Source: UBA817 sp049889215 (GTDB taxonomy: Bacteria; Margulisbacteria; Marinamargulisbacteria; UBA817). Taken from it: a DNA stretch of 61,093 nucleotides. Position numbers and translations under genes: made by a program. The stretch spans positions 1-61,093 of the forward strand of contig JBMHDV010000034.1 of the NCBI GenBank assembly GCA_049889215.1. Reading direction: 5' to 3'. This document shows positions 25,945-34,691 of the stretch, in pieces (the first letter of the stretch is position 1; each line of letters begins with the position of its first letter). The notes beneath the pieces were generated by a model that was not told the origin of the DNA, did not search any database, and worked only from the letters and a program-made list of their open reading frames with translations.

Positions 25945-27302
25945 TGTCTGTATCATCACCAATTGATCATTTAAAAAAACAACAGTCATCTTATATAAGT
26001 GATTTAATTAAGTGTTTGAAAATCCCCAGTGTTAGCACTCTTGAAGTTCACAAGCCAGATATAAAAAGATGCGCAGATCATGTTGTTGAGCATCTAAAAT
26101 CAATTGGTTTATGCAATGTCCAATCGTTTAACAATTATGGTAATCCAATACTTTATGCTGAGCATTTAAATGATCCAACTTACCCAACATTATTATGTTA
26201 TGGTCATTATGATGTGCAACCTGTTGATCCATTAGATCAGTGGGTGTCATCACCATTTGATCCAATGGTTGATGATGAATATATTTATGCTAGAGGGGCT
26301 TCTGACAATAAAGGTATGTTTTATGCCCAATTAAAAGCGGTTGAGTCTTATTTGAAGTCTAATACACCGTTACATGTTAATTTGAAATTCATTATCGAAG
26401 GAGAAGAAGAAATCGGCTCTCATGGATTGAATCGTTTTCTAGTTGATCATGAATCTTTATTGGCTCATGATGCCTTATTGGTTTCTGATAATCCAATGTT
26501 TTCTGAATCTCAACCATCTGTGTGTACGAGTGTTCGTGGCTTAATTTACTTGGAATGTAATATACGTTCAATGAATCATGATGTTCATTCTGGCCAATTG
26601 GGTGGAGGTGTTCCAAATCTCATTCATTATGTCTCTGACTGTATAAAATCATTAAAAGACCCAATAACCAATAAAATTTTAATCCCTGGTTTTTATGATG
26701 GGGTTTCGTTTGATTTTAAATTTGATTCAGATTCAAATGAAGCAGCCAAAAACTTATCCTTTTTGAACAGTTTTTTTAACCTTGGTCAACACGCCAACTC
26801 AAACTTTTATCAAAATATTTGGAGTTTACCAACGCTAGATTGTAATGGCATTCAGTCTGGTTTTACAGAAAAGGGTGCAAAGACTGTGATTCCTTGTGAA
26901 GCAATGTTTAAACTGTCTTGTCGATTAGTACAGACTCAGTGCCCTACTAAATTATTCAATCTTATAAAGCAATATATTGAAGACTTTTTTCCTGAAAGCT
27001 TTGTTGTTGATATAAAATCAATCGGTCCACATGCTAGACCAATGCATGTTAATGAAAATGATCCATTCGTACAAAAAGCAATTCATGCATTAAATGAAAC
27101 TCATGGGATTATGCCCTATATTCACGGAGAAGGAGGTTCAATTCCAATTTTGGCTGAGTTTCAATCACGTTTTAAAACCCCCGTTGTTTTGATTGGTTTA
27201 AATTCTCCAAACGATAATATTCATGCCCCAAATGAACGGTTTAAAATTGATCATTATCTTAAAGGAATAGAAACTTATATCCGATATTTTGGCTCTTTTT
27301 AA
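25944..27302 (+). CDS. M20-family metallopeptidase / dipeptidase
   Basis: 452 residues, cytosolic, no signal peptide. Zinc-ligand motifs of M20 are in order: CYGHYDVQP near residues 90-98, ARGASDNKG, the catalytic/ligand pair in EGEEEIGS, SDNPMF, and a late NIHAPNERF. A dimerisation domain is inserted between them. It probably cleaves dipeptides or acyl-amino acids; the CNDP-like layout favours a carboxypeptidase/dipeptidase role. The start shares a base with the ccsA stop. Confidence 0.85.
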   Translation: MSVSSPIDHLKKQQSSYISDLIKCLKIPSVSTLEVHKPDIKRCADHVVEHLKSIGLCNVQSFNNYGNPILYAEHLNDPTYPTLLCYGHYDVQPVDPLDQWVSSPFDPMVDDEYIYARGASDNKGMFYAQLKAVESYLKSNTPLHVNLKFIIEGEEEIGSHGLNRFLVDHESLLAHDALLVSDNPMFSESQPSVCTSVRGLIYLECNIRSMNHDVHSGQLGGGVPNLIHYVSDCIKSLKDPITNKILIPGFYDGVSFDFKFDSDSNEAAKNLSFLNSFFNLGQHANSNFYQNIWSLPTLDCNGIQSGFTEKGAKTVIPCEAMFKLSCRLVQTQCPTKLFNLIKQYIEDFFPESFVVDIKSIGPHARPMHVNENDPFVQKAIHALNETHGIMPYIHGEGGSIPILAEFQSRFKTPVVLIGLNSPNDNIHAPNERFKIDHYLKGIETYIRYFGSF

Positions 27303-27304
27303 TT

Positions 27305-28753
27305 ATGGCGCTGTTAACTAAATCGAAATATATGCAAGCTAGACAGTGTAAAAAAATGCTCTGGCTTAATCTTAATCAGCCAGAATGTTTTGATATTGAT
27401 GAAAATCAGCAATTTATTTTTGAGCAAGGAAGTCGTGTTGGTTTAGCCGCGCACCATTTATTTCCTAATGCTGAACTAATACCAGAAGACTTGCCTTTTA
27501 TGGATAAACTTTCAAAAACAAAAACAATGGTAAGTCAATATAAAAGTATATTTGAAGGTTCATTTAAATGGGATCAATGTTTTTGTATTGTTGATGCATT
27601 AATCTATGAGGATGATGGTTGGCATCTAATTGAAGTGAAAAGCTCAACCGGTATAAAAAGTAACCACACTCACGACATTGGATTTCAATTTTATATATTA
27701 CGTCAATTAGGGATTCCAGTTGTGCGTTGTTCAATTTGTCATATTAATACCAATTATGTAAGATCTGGAGAATTGGATTATACGCAATTGTTCACGATGG
27801 TGGATTTAACAGATGATGTATTAGATGAAATTCCTATGATAGAGAAAAACATTCATGAATTTTTACCAATCTTTAAAACAGATCAAATAGATATGCCAAT
27901 CGGCCCGCATTGTAATTCACCATACGAATGTTCAGCAATTGATTATTGCTGGAAAAATGTGCCAAATCATAGTGTTTTCGATATTGGCGAATTATCTATT
28001 AATGATAAGTTTTCGTTTTATTATCAAGATAAGGTTTCAATAAATGATTTTACGCCTGATGATTTTTCAAAATTTAAACAACGTCAACAAATTGCCTGTG
28101 AAATTGAGGGCATTGATTTTATAAATCGTGAAAAATTATCAAAGTTTCTAACATCAATGTCCAAACCGATTTCATATTTAGATTTTGAAGCATTTCAAAC
28201 AGCGCTTCCACCTTTTAATCATGCTTCTCCATATGAACAAATTCCTTTTCAAGTTTCCTTGCATGTGGATGATGGATCATCAATTCAATATCACGGGTAT
28301 ATATGTTCAGATGGAGATCCGCGTGAATCAATTTTAAACGAATTAAAACGAATTCTCCCAAAAACAGGGAGTATTATTGTTTTTAATAAACAATATGAAT
28401 CAATGATTTTAAAAAAGTTAAAAAAACAATACCCAGTGGATACCGCATTTATTGATGATATATTAACACGATTAATAGACTTGGAAGATCCATTTAAAAA
28501 TAATTACATTTATCTAAGAAAAATGAATGGTAAAACATCCATTAAATATATATTACCAGCGCTTTTTCCAACATTATCATATCGTTACTTAAAAGTCTCA
28601 TCTGGCCGAAGTATTAACGCTATGGTAAAAAAATTGCATGAACCAGAAACTAGCGCTCAAGCACATAAATATTTAGAAGAGTATGGAAAACTTGATACAT
28701 ACGCAATGGTTTTAATCGTTAATAAACTCAAGGAATTAACATTTGATAGTTAA
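27305..28753 (+). CDS. DUF2779 domain protein (nuclease-like)
   Basis: 482 residues. The N-terminal half resembles a PD-(D/E)xK/Cas4-like core: SKYMQARQCKKMLWLN near residues 6-21, then LIEVKSSTGIK with the E-x-K pair, and cysteines C198, C204 and C211 in HCNSPYECSAIDYC, which may hold an Fe-S cluster. The C-terminal DUF2779 half begins near YLDFEAF with an RNase-H-like DxE and ends in EYGKLDTYAM. Families of this type are predicted nucleases of unknown substrate. It lies 2 bp after the peptidase and shares a TTAA with the convergent SRPBCC gene. Confidence 0.72.
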   Translation: MALLTKSKYMQARQCKKMLWLNLNQPECFDIDENQQFIFEQGSRVGLAAHHLFPNAELIPEDLPFMDKLSKTKTMVSQYKSIFEGSFKWDQCFCIVDALIYEDDGWHLIEVKSSTGIKSNHTHDIGFQFYILRQLGIPVVRCSICHINTNYVRSGELDYTQLFTMVDLTDDVLDEIPMIEKNIHEFLPIFKTDQIDMPIGPHCNSPYECSAIDYCWKNVPNHSVFDIGELSINDKFSFYYQDKVSINDFTPDDFSKFKQRQQIACEIEGIDFINREKLSKFLTSMSKPISYLDFEAFQTALPPFNHASPYEQIPFQVSLHVDDGSSIQYHGYICSDGDPRESILNELKRILPKTGSIIVFNKQYESMILKKLKKQYPVDTAFIDDILTRLIDLEDPFKNNYIYLRKMNGKTSIKYILPALFPTLSYRYLKVSSGRSINAMVKKLHEPETSAQAHKYLEEYGKLDTYAMVLIVNKLKELTFDS

Positions 28754-29352
28754 TTTATTGGCGACTCATTATTTTCTATTGAGTCTGGTGTAAGTAAGCT
28801 TTGAATCTCATCCTGATCTTCAAGCAATTGAGATAAATATGTATTAAAACTAATCAATTGATAATCAACTTCGTTATATTTAGTATCGATCCAGCGATTA
28901 ATAAAACGGTCAATTTCACTTTCAACTATAGCAAAGCGTTTAATTTGAAGAACACCACGATCTTGATAGTTAGATAACTTATATAACCAAATACCCTCTG
29001 GCGAATTTTTGCTTGATGTTATTTTTACCTCAATTAAAGATTTTGGAATATATTCAGTAATTTCGTACGATATTGACTTTCCAAGAGAATAATTTTCGCG
29101 CCATTTCGTATAGCCAGATTCATTTGTACCTAACATCTCGATACTTTGCAAATTGGGTTTCCATAATGGATAATTTTCGATGTCAAGTAAAGCTGCCCAA
29201 ATAAGATCTTGATTGGCATCAAATGATTTTGACTGAGCCATGGTAACTCTCTCTGGTAATGTTGATCCCATGTAATAAGCAAATAGTACGCCAAAGATAA
29301 GTGAAAATGTACAGAATGAAATAACAATAAATACTGACTTAAATTTACTCAT
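28750..29352 (-). CDS. Membrane-anchored SRPBCC (START-like) domain protein
   Basis: 200 residues. One N-terminal membrane helix (about residues 7-28) is followed by a ligand-binding SRPBCC fold with the typical opening DLIWAALLDIENYPLWKPN near residues 48-66. Such proteins bind hydrophobic ligands or act as polyketide cyclase-like folds; nothing indicates which. A TATGAT hexamer lies 6 nt before the ATG. It runs downstream of argS with about 12 bp spacing but seems to have its own start site. Confidence 0.65.
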   Translation of the reverse strand: MSKFKSVFIVISFCTFSLIFGVLFAYYMGSTLPERVTMAQSKSFDANQDLIWAALLDIENYPLWKPNLQSIEMLGTNESGYTKWRENYSLGKSISYEITEYIPKSLIEVKITSSKNSPEGIWLYKLSNYQDRGVLQIKRFAIVESEIDRFINRWIDTKYNEVDYQLISFNTYLSQLLEDQDEIQSLLTPDSIENNESPIN

Positions 29353-29364
29353 ATCGTTATCATA

Positions 29365-30879
29365 CTACATTTTATTGGGGGTTGATATCCCTAATATCAT
29401 ACAACAGTGTTGAATAATTTTTTGAGTAACTTTAATAATTTCTAAACGCCCTTGGTGAACTTCATTATTTTCTAAGATATGATTCTGCTTATAAAACGAG
29501 TGAAAAGACTTTGCAAGATCATATAAATAGTGGCAGATCTTATATGGTTCACGGTTTGTTGCCGCATCAATTAAAACATCATAATATCGAGCTCCAATAA
29601 TCATTAATTCTCGATCTTTTTCATTTAATTTTTTAGTAACCATAAATGTATCTTCAGTTTTATTTAATATATTAGAAATTCTTGCATGCGCATATTGGAT
29701 ATAATAGACAGGATTATTTATATTTTTTTCTTTTGCAATTGATAGATCGAAATCCAATTGGTGATCTGGTTTTTTTTCTAACAAAAAATAACGTGTTGCA
29801 TCAGCACCAATTTCTTCAATCACTTCAGCTAATTCGATAAGCTCGCCTGTTCTTTTGGACATTTTTACCGGTTCCCCATTTTTGAATAAATGAACAAGTT
29901 GACCAAGAATTACATCAAATGTCACATTCTTTTTTAATGCGGCTATAACGGCTGAAACGCGCGGCACGTAGCCATGATGATCTGCCCCCCAAATATTTAA
30001 AATAGTGGAATAACCTCGGTTTACTTTGTTTAGATGATAAACTATATCTGCTGCAAAATATGTAAGGTCTCCGTTCTCTTTCTTGATGACCCTATCCTTA
30101 TCATCACCATGTAAGGTAGTTTTAAACCACAGCGCAGTATCTTTTTCATACACATAAGAAGGAAATGCATCTTTTATGCATTGAATAATATCCTCCTCAT
30201 GTAATGTTGATTCTTTAAACCAGTTTTCAAATTCACATTGCATACTGGCTAATGTTCTTTTTTGATAATTTATTACGTCATCAATGATGTTATCAATTGG
30301 AGTATTACTATGGGCAATTGTTTCAACAAATTTTCCACCATAACCATTTTCAGGTGCTTTAGAATTCTCTTGAATTGCAATAACACTTTCTTTAAATAAG
30401 CGAATTTGATTTCCAGCATCATTAATATAGAATTCTCTTTCAATTGAATAACCAACAGATTTTAGTAATCGATAAAGTGTGTCGCCAATAGCCGCCCATC
30501 GTCCATGTCCAATATGAAGTGGTCCTGTTGGATTCGCTGAAACATATTCTATTAAAATTTTTTCTGATGATTTTATATTAGGAGCAGTGTTTAAAAATGT
30601 GGTGAAAAATTTATAGAGCGCATCATTATTAAGTGTTAAGTTTACATAGCCACCAGATACTGAACATGATATGTCATTGCATTTTATAAGTTGAGACTTT
30701 AATTCTTCAGCAATTTTTTGTGGCGGCATTTTTAAATCTTTCGCTAATTTAAAGGCAATATTTAAAGCAAAGTCACCCTGATTATTTTTAGGTATTGCTA
30801 ATTCATAATCCTGAACTTTAGATAAATGGCTCTCTACATTTTTTTCTAATGCATTTTTAACAAATGCTTGGAGTGTCAT
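29365..30879 (-). CDS. argS: Arginyl-tRNA synthetase
   Basis: A class I synthetase, 504 residues, on the short side for the family. The N-terminal Add1-like tRNA-binding domain, the HIGH-type motif NPTGPLHIGHGRW near residues 114-126, the KMSKS-type VKMSKRTGE, and an ArgRS-type C-terminal helical domain with HARISNILNK are all present. Its start shares a base with the stop of the SLH gene, so it is probably the third member of a tRNA-Phe / SLH / argS transcript. Confidence 0.96.
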   Translation of the reverse strand: MTLQAFVKNALEKNVESHLSKVQDYELAIPKNNQGDFALNIAFKLAKDLKMPPQKIAEELKSQLIKCNDISCSVSGGYVNLTLNNDALYKFFTTFLNTAPNIKSSEKILIEYVSANPTGPLHIGHGRWAAIGDTLYRLLKSVGYSIEREFYINDAGNQIRLFKESVIAIQENSKAPENGYGGKFVETIAHSNTPIDNIIDDVINYQKRTLASMQCEFENWFKESTLHEEDIIQCIKDAFPSYVYEKDTALWFKTTLHGDDKDRVIKKENGDLTYFAADIVYHLNKVNRGYSTILNIWGADHHGYVPRVSAVIAALKKNVTFDVILGQLVHLFKNGEPVKMSKRTGELIELAEVIEEIGADATRYFLLEKKPDHQLDFDLSIAKEKNINNPVYYIQYAHARISNILNKTEDTFMVTKKLNEKDRELMIIGARYYDVLIDAATNREPYKICHYLYDLAKSFHSFYKQNHILENNEVHQGRLEIIKVTQKIIQHCCMILGISTPNKM

Positions 30880-32594
30880 TAAATTACAGAAGCTTTATAA
30901 AGCAATGTGACCAATTCAGCATTTGTTATTTCCTTTGTTGGATTTAATTGCTTTGCTGGAGAAATCACTTTGTAATGATACGCTTTTTTAATGCTTGATG
31001 CAGCCCATTTGTATTTTGAAATATCTTTAAAAGGCAAATTTACATCATTTGCTTTTGGGGTATCAGGAAGTAATCTGGAAACAGCAACAAGTGCTTGCAA
31101 TTTAGTCACTTTTTTATTTCCACCAAACTGCTTTGTTGTTACCCCTTTTAGTAGCTTATTCGAGACTACAGCTTGAACAAATGGATAACTTTTATCTGTT
31201 GGCTTCAAGTCTTTAAATAATAGCTTGTTACCCCCCTTAGACTTAACACCATTTATTTCAACTAAATACTTAGCCAGCTGTGATCTTGAAATCTTTTTAT
31301 TTGGATTAAAGGACTTAGTATTGGCCAATTTGCCGGACTGTTTTAATTCATTTGCAATATTTTTAACCCAATGATTGTTAAGATCACTATAAGGTGAAAT
31401 CATTGGCTGTTTCACAACTTTCTTCTTAACTTCAATTTGTTTTTTGATAACAGGGGTGAAGTTCATCGTTTTCGTTACTTTTTTGCTCGTTAATTTAGGT
31501 AATGACTGAACAAAAGTCGCAGAGCCAAAATCCAATCGAATAGTTTCCTGATTGATTGGTATTACGATTGATGCATGCCCGTCACTAGTAGGAATAATTT
31601 TTTTCCAATTAGAGACAAATGGAAGCGTTGTATTTAATTTTAAATCAATTTTTTTCATTGTTTCAGAAATTTTTGTTACGCTGTTAACTTCTATATTTAC
31701 TTGAATAGATGGTGCCTTAGAATACGTTTGTTTTGGTTGTACTATGTCTTTAAAAGTTAACTGTTCATTAATTTCATATTTCAACGCTTTAATTCTGGTC
31801 GAGAGTTTTGCAAAAGTTGCATGAGTTATAGGTTTAGTTATGTTTTTTAATGAAGATGATGATATGATACCTTGATCTAAACCAATGGTTAAAAAGTCAT
31901 AAAACCATTTACCTTTGTAATTTTTTATTTCACTATATTCCTTTGATGACGGTTTCAAATCAAATGCTTTAGATATTGTTGCAAGAAAAACAATAGTTGA
32001 AACTGAATCAGATGATTTAAAGTTCCCATTAGCATCTAAAGATAAAATATTATTATCAACGACACTTTGAATTTCTTTTTTGTAACGTTTAATTGTTGCT
32101 TTATTCTTTATAGCTTTGGATTTCTCAGTTTTTCTTGTTGTAATTTGACTTGCAAAGTATGCAAGCTCATCCCGAAGTAATCTTTGATTCAATGGTCGTT
32201 TTTTAAAATTATCAGAAACAAAACTAGTATTTATGAACCCAAGTTCATTTTGTGACAAAACAATTGAATTTGAGTTTTTAAGTTTTATGATTTGTTTTGT
32301 AAGATGAATTCTATCAGTATTGTTTTCAAACGTTACTTTAAAGGTTTGTTTCCCTAGTTTTGTTAAAGAAACATTTGCTTCAAACGTTCCATTTACAACC
32401 TTAATAGGTTTGTTGTTTATGGTAATTTTAAATTCTTTTGGAACACTACCTTTAAATTTGAGTTGATCTTTTAACGTTATTTGCTTATCTTTTGGAAGAT
32501 CAAGAAAAAGTGATTTTGAGTACTTCTTAGGAATTTCATAAAAATTTTCGGCGTAAATTTGACTTGCTAGTAGTATTAATAATAGATATTTCAT
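30879..32594 (-). CDS. Exported S-layer-homology (SLH) domain protein
   Basis: I start it at the ATG at 32594, which begins a short signal peptide (MKYLLLILLASQIYA) and follows a TTGGAGC SD-like sequence. The open frame extends upstream only through the tRNA gene. The 571-residue protein has an Ig-like or immunoglobulin-fold region near residues 25-95, a helical SLH-like stretch near 110-290, then after residue 410 three SLH units (SPYSDLNNHWVKNIA, LLFKDLKPTDKSY, LPFKDISKYKWAAS). SLH units bind cell-wall or secondary polymers and, in diderms, can tether the outer membrane. The ATG lies only 14 nt after the tRNA-Phe gene. Confidence 0.8.
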   Translation of the reverse strand: MKYLLLILLASQIYAENFYEIPKKYSKSLFLDLPKDKQITLKDQLKFKGSVPKEFKITINNKPIKVVNGTFEANVSLTKLGKQTFKVTFENNTDRIHLTKQIIKLKNSNSIVLSQNELGFINTSFVSDNFKKRPLNQRLLRDELAYFASQITTRKTEKSKAIKNKATIKRYKKEIQSVVDNNILSLDANGNFKSSDSVSTIVFLATISKAFDLKPSSKEYSEIKNYKGKWFYDFLTIGLDQGIISSSSLKNITKPITHATFAKLSTRIKALKYEINEQLTFKDIVQPKQTYSKAPSIQVNIEVNSVTKISETMKKIDLKLNTTLPFVSNWKKIIPTSDGHASIVIPINQETIRLDFGSATFVQSLPKLTSKKVTKTMNFTPVIKKQIEVKKKVVKQPMISPYSDLNNHWVKNIANELKQSGKLANTKSFNPNKKISRSQLAKYLVEINGVKSKGGNKLLFKDLKPTDKSYPFVQAVVSNKLLKGVTTKQFGGNKKVTKLQALVAVSRLLPDTPKANDVNLPFKDISKYKWAASSIKKAYHYKVISPAKQLNPTKEITNAELVTLLYKASVI

Positions 32595-32608
32595 CGCATA
32601 GCTCCAAG

Positions 32609-32684
32609 TGGTGCCGCGAGGCGGATTCGAACCACCGACACGGGGATTTTCAGTCCCCTGCTCTACCAACTGAGCTATCGCGGC
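32609..32684 (-). tRNA. tRNA-Phe (anticodon GAA)
   Basis: A 76-nt cloverleaf on the minus strand. The acceptor stem is GCCGCGA / TCGCGGC with discriminator A and an encoded CCA. D-arm GCTC-AGTTGGTA-GAGC, anticodon stem GGGGA / TCCCC enclosing loop CTGAAAA (anticodon GAA), and a T-arm with TTCGAAT. It has a strong promoter at 32698-32726 and the SLH ATG follows after 14 nt. Confidence 0.97.
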
Positions 32685-32697
32685 ATTTAGTTTCTTT

Positions 32698-32726
32698 ATA
32701 TTAAGCAATTTACTTGATTGTTTCAA
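32698..32726 (-). promoter_or_regulatory. Predicted sigma70 promoter of the tRNA-Phe transcript
   Basis: On the minus strand, -35 TTGAAA (32726-32721) and -10 TAATAT (32703-32698) are separated by 17 nt. The predicted start lies a few bases before the tRNA 5' end at 32684. It is the best consensus match in the window. Confidence 0.7.
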
Positions 32727-32765
32727 TTGTTATTTTTTGTTGTGAAAAGATTTTAAATTTAGATA

Positions 32766-32795
32766 TTGTCCAAATCAATTTAATTATAGTAATAT
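32766..32795 (+). promoter_or_regulatory. Predicted promoter of tRNA-Thr
   Basis: A TTGTCC -35-like hexamer (32766-32771) and TAATAT (32790-32795) with an 18-nt spacer place the transcription start a few bases before the tRNA at 32808. Consensus prediction only. Confidence 0.45.
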
Positions 32796-32807
32796 TTAAA
32801 ACGAGAA

Positions 32808-32883
32808 GCCGGTGTAGCTCAGTTGGTAGAGCAACGCACTTGTAATGCGTAGGTCGGGGGTTCAAATCCCTTCGCCGGCTCCA
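32808..32883 (+). tRNA. tRNA-Thr (anticodon TGT)
   Basis: A 76-nt cloverleaf. The acceptor stem is GCCGGTG / CGCCGGC with discriminator T and an encoded CCA. D-arm GCTC-AGTTGGTA-GAGC, anticodon loop CTTGTAA in stem ACGCA / TGCGT (anticodon TGT), and a T-loop TTCAAAT. It is divergent from tRNA-Phe with a shared upstream region of about 120 bp. Confidence 0.97.
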
Positions 32884-32931
32884 TTATCTGATAACAGTTC
32901 CTAATAATCTTCACACTACTTATAAGTAATA

Positions 32932-34512
32932 TTAAATATCAGAAACACGTCTCTTTTTCGACGCTGAGCCATCATTATTTTGAGTCGACGTTCTTTTGCG
33001 ATTTACTTTTGAAACCACTACCATTTGTTCGAGTTCAGATTCGCTATATCTTCGAACATTTTGATTATTAAATCTTACAAAAACAGGTCTTTTCCCACCA
33101 AGCTTTATTTGGTTTATACTTATCACAATCCCCATGCCCCTTAGCGGCACATAAACATGATCACCAATTCTAAGATTTTGATCAATAACATTTTTTTTCT
33201 GTTCCAGTATAGCGCGCCCCTCTTCACTCAATTCCAATTTAACCAATCCTAGATTATTGGCTAAACATTCTTTAAGTGAGTCATATATTTCAACCACATT
33301 TTGGTGTCTGAAGAAATAGTTCCCTCCTTCTTTTTTCTCTACATAAATATTTTTACCTTTTTCACTATATTCTTCAGAATGAGATATTTTTATACCTTTT
33401 TTATATTTTTGCTCTATTTTAATCAAACCATCTTCTCTATTAACATACTCAAACGTCGTAACTTTATTCATTTTTGTACCGACTTCTATTTTCTTACCAA
33501 GTTTATAGGTATGGCCATTATATACTGTTGTTATTGTTCCCGAAGAAAAACTTCCTTTTTTATTAAATTTCCCAACAAATTTTTCTTCTAAAATATTTTT
33601 TGAAATTGTTAAGCCTTCTCTAACATAGTAATTCACTTTAATACCGTCTTTTAATGCCCCTTCATCAGAGAAATTGCCAGATAAAGACTGTTTTTCTAGC
33701 ACTGGATGATCTTTGTATTGAATAATAATTTCACCATTTTTTAGTGCATTATTTTCAAATGTACCTTTTACTGTTTTTTTTGAAACTCTTGATAAGTTAT
33801 CAGAAAACTCAAGTATTCGGGTTCCTTTTTTTAACGCTTTAGTTTTAAGATCAAATTCCCCATGGAAAACTTGCTTTGAAATCAGTTTATCGCTTTCAAA
33901 CTCAAATGTTTTTGTTCCTGTTTCCAAACGTCCTGATTTAAAGTCTCCACTTAGTATCTTTGTTTTTAAACCATCAGCTCTATTACTATACTCAAACTTT
34001 CGTTCTCCTTTTAAAAGTTTACCTGTTGAATCATACGTACCCTGGATTGTTTCTGTTTTTCTGTTGTATCTGTCGTTATCCTCAAATCTAATACGACAGG
34101 TTCCTTTTACAAGCTTGCCTGTTGTTTTGTTAAACTCACCTACTTGATCAACTGTTACACCTCTATCACTGGTGCTACGTTGGTTACTTTTGATTATATG
34201 AAAAGATTTAGTACCATTTATTGGTTTAAACCCATTAACAGTATTATTATTTTCATCAATGGATTCAACTTGACCAACACCAGTAAATTTATAACGACCT
34301 CCATCGTCGGTAAAAGTCTCGCTTTCTACTTGAATAAATATCTTATTTGCATTTAATTTCTCAAATTCTTGAATAGAATTTAAACTCTCGAGTAACTCAT
34401 TACGCTCATTCTCTGAAACCGAATTACCTGAATTCAAAAGCGTATTTTTTTTATGGCTAGATATACTTGGATAATGGTATAAATCTCTTGCGGTAATTTT
34501 ATTAACTGTCAT
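32932..34512 (-). CDS. MORN-like repeat protein with NLS-like C-terminus
   Basis: A 526-residue protein with no signal peptide or membrane segment. Residues about 125-330 hold seven degenerate beta-repeats of the form G-x-F-x(4-8)-L-x-x-G followed by a strand: for example GEFNKTTGKLVKG, GTYDSTGKLLKG, GDFKSGRLETG, GTFENNALKNG and GNFSDEGALKDG. This is like MORN-type toxin or effector repeats. The C-terminal 25 residues are very basic, with KVNRKR at 502-507, eleven residues, then KKRR at 519-522, which matches a bipartite nuclear localisation pattern. GGAG precedes the ATG. No enzymatic domain is recognised. Confidence 0.6.
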   Translation of the reverse strand: MTVNKITARDLYHYPSISSHKKNTLLNSGNSVSENERNELLESLNSIQEFEKLNANKIFIQVESETFTDDGGRYKFTGVGQVESIDENNNTVNGFKPINGTKSFHIIKSNQRSTSDRGVTVDQVGEFNKTTGKLVKGTCRIRFEDNDRYNRKTETIQGTYDSTGKLLKGERKFEYSNRADGLKTKILSGDFKSGRLETGTKTFEFESDKLISKQVFHGEFDLKTKALKKGTRILEFSDNLSRVSKKTVKGTFENNALKNGEIIIQYKDHPVLEKQSLSGNFSDEGALKDGIKVNYYVREGLTISKNILEEKFVGKFNKKGSFSSGTITTVYNGHTYKLGKKIEVGTKMNKVTTFEYVNREDGLIKIEQKYKKGIKISHSEEYSEKGKNIYVEKKEGGNYFFRHQNVVEIYDSLKECLANNLGLVKLELSEEGRAILEQKKNVIDQNLRIGDHVYVPLRGMGIVISINQIKLGGKRPVFVRFNNQNVRRYSESELEQMVVVSKVNRKRTSTQNNDGSASKKRRVSDI

Positions 34513-34691
34513 AGTAACTCCATTTTAACTTTGTTTAATTTCTAATGCTTATCGTTTTTGTTCTAAAAAAAATTTCATTCTTTTTTTTACTATATTTTAC
34601 TAAATAAATCTACTTTAGTACATTTCGTACGCCTTGTTAATAAATTCAAAGTAACTAAACGTAATGGATTAATCCTGCTACACTCACAATT

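Noticed and set aside
32595..32726. N-terminal extension of the SLH open frame
   Set aside because: It translates the tRNA-Phe gene; the signal peptide and SD place the start at 32594.
32917..32928. Palindrome TACTTATAAGTA after tRNA-Thr as a terminator
   Set aside because: No T-run and a weak AT-only stem; could arise by chance in this AT-rich sequence.
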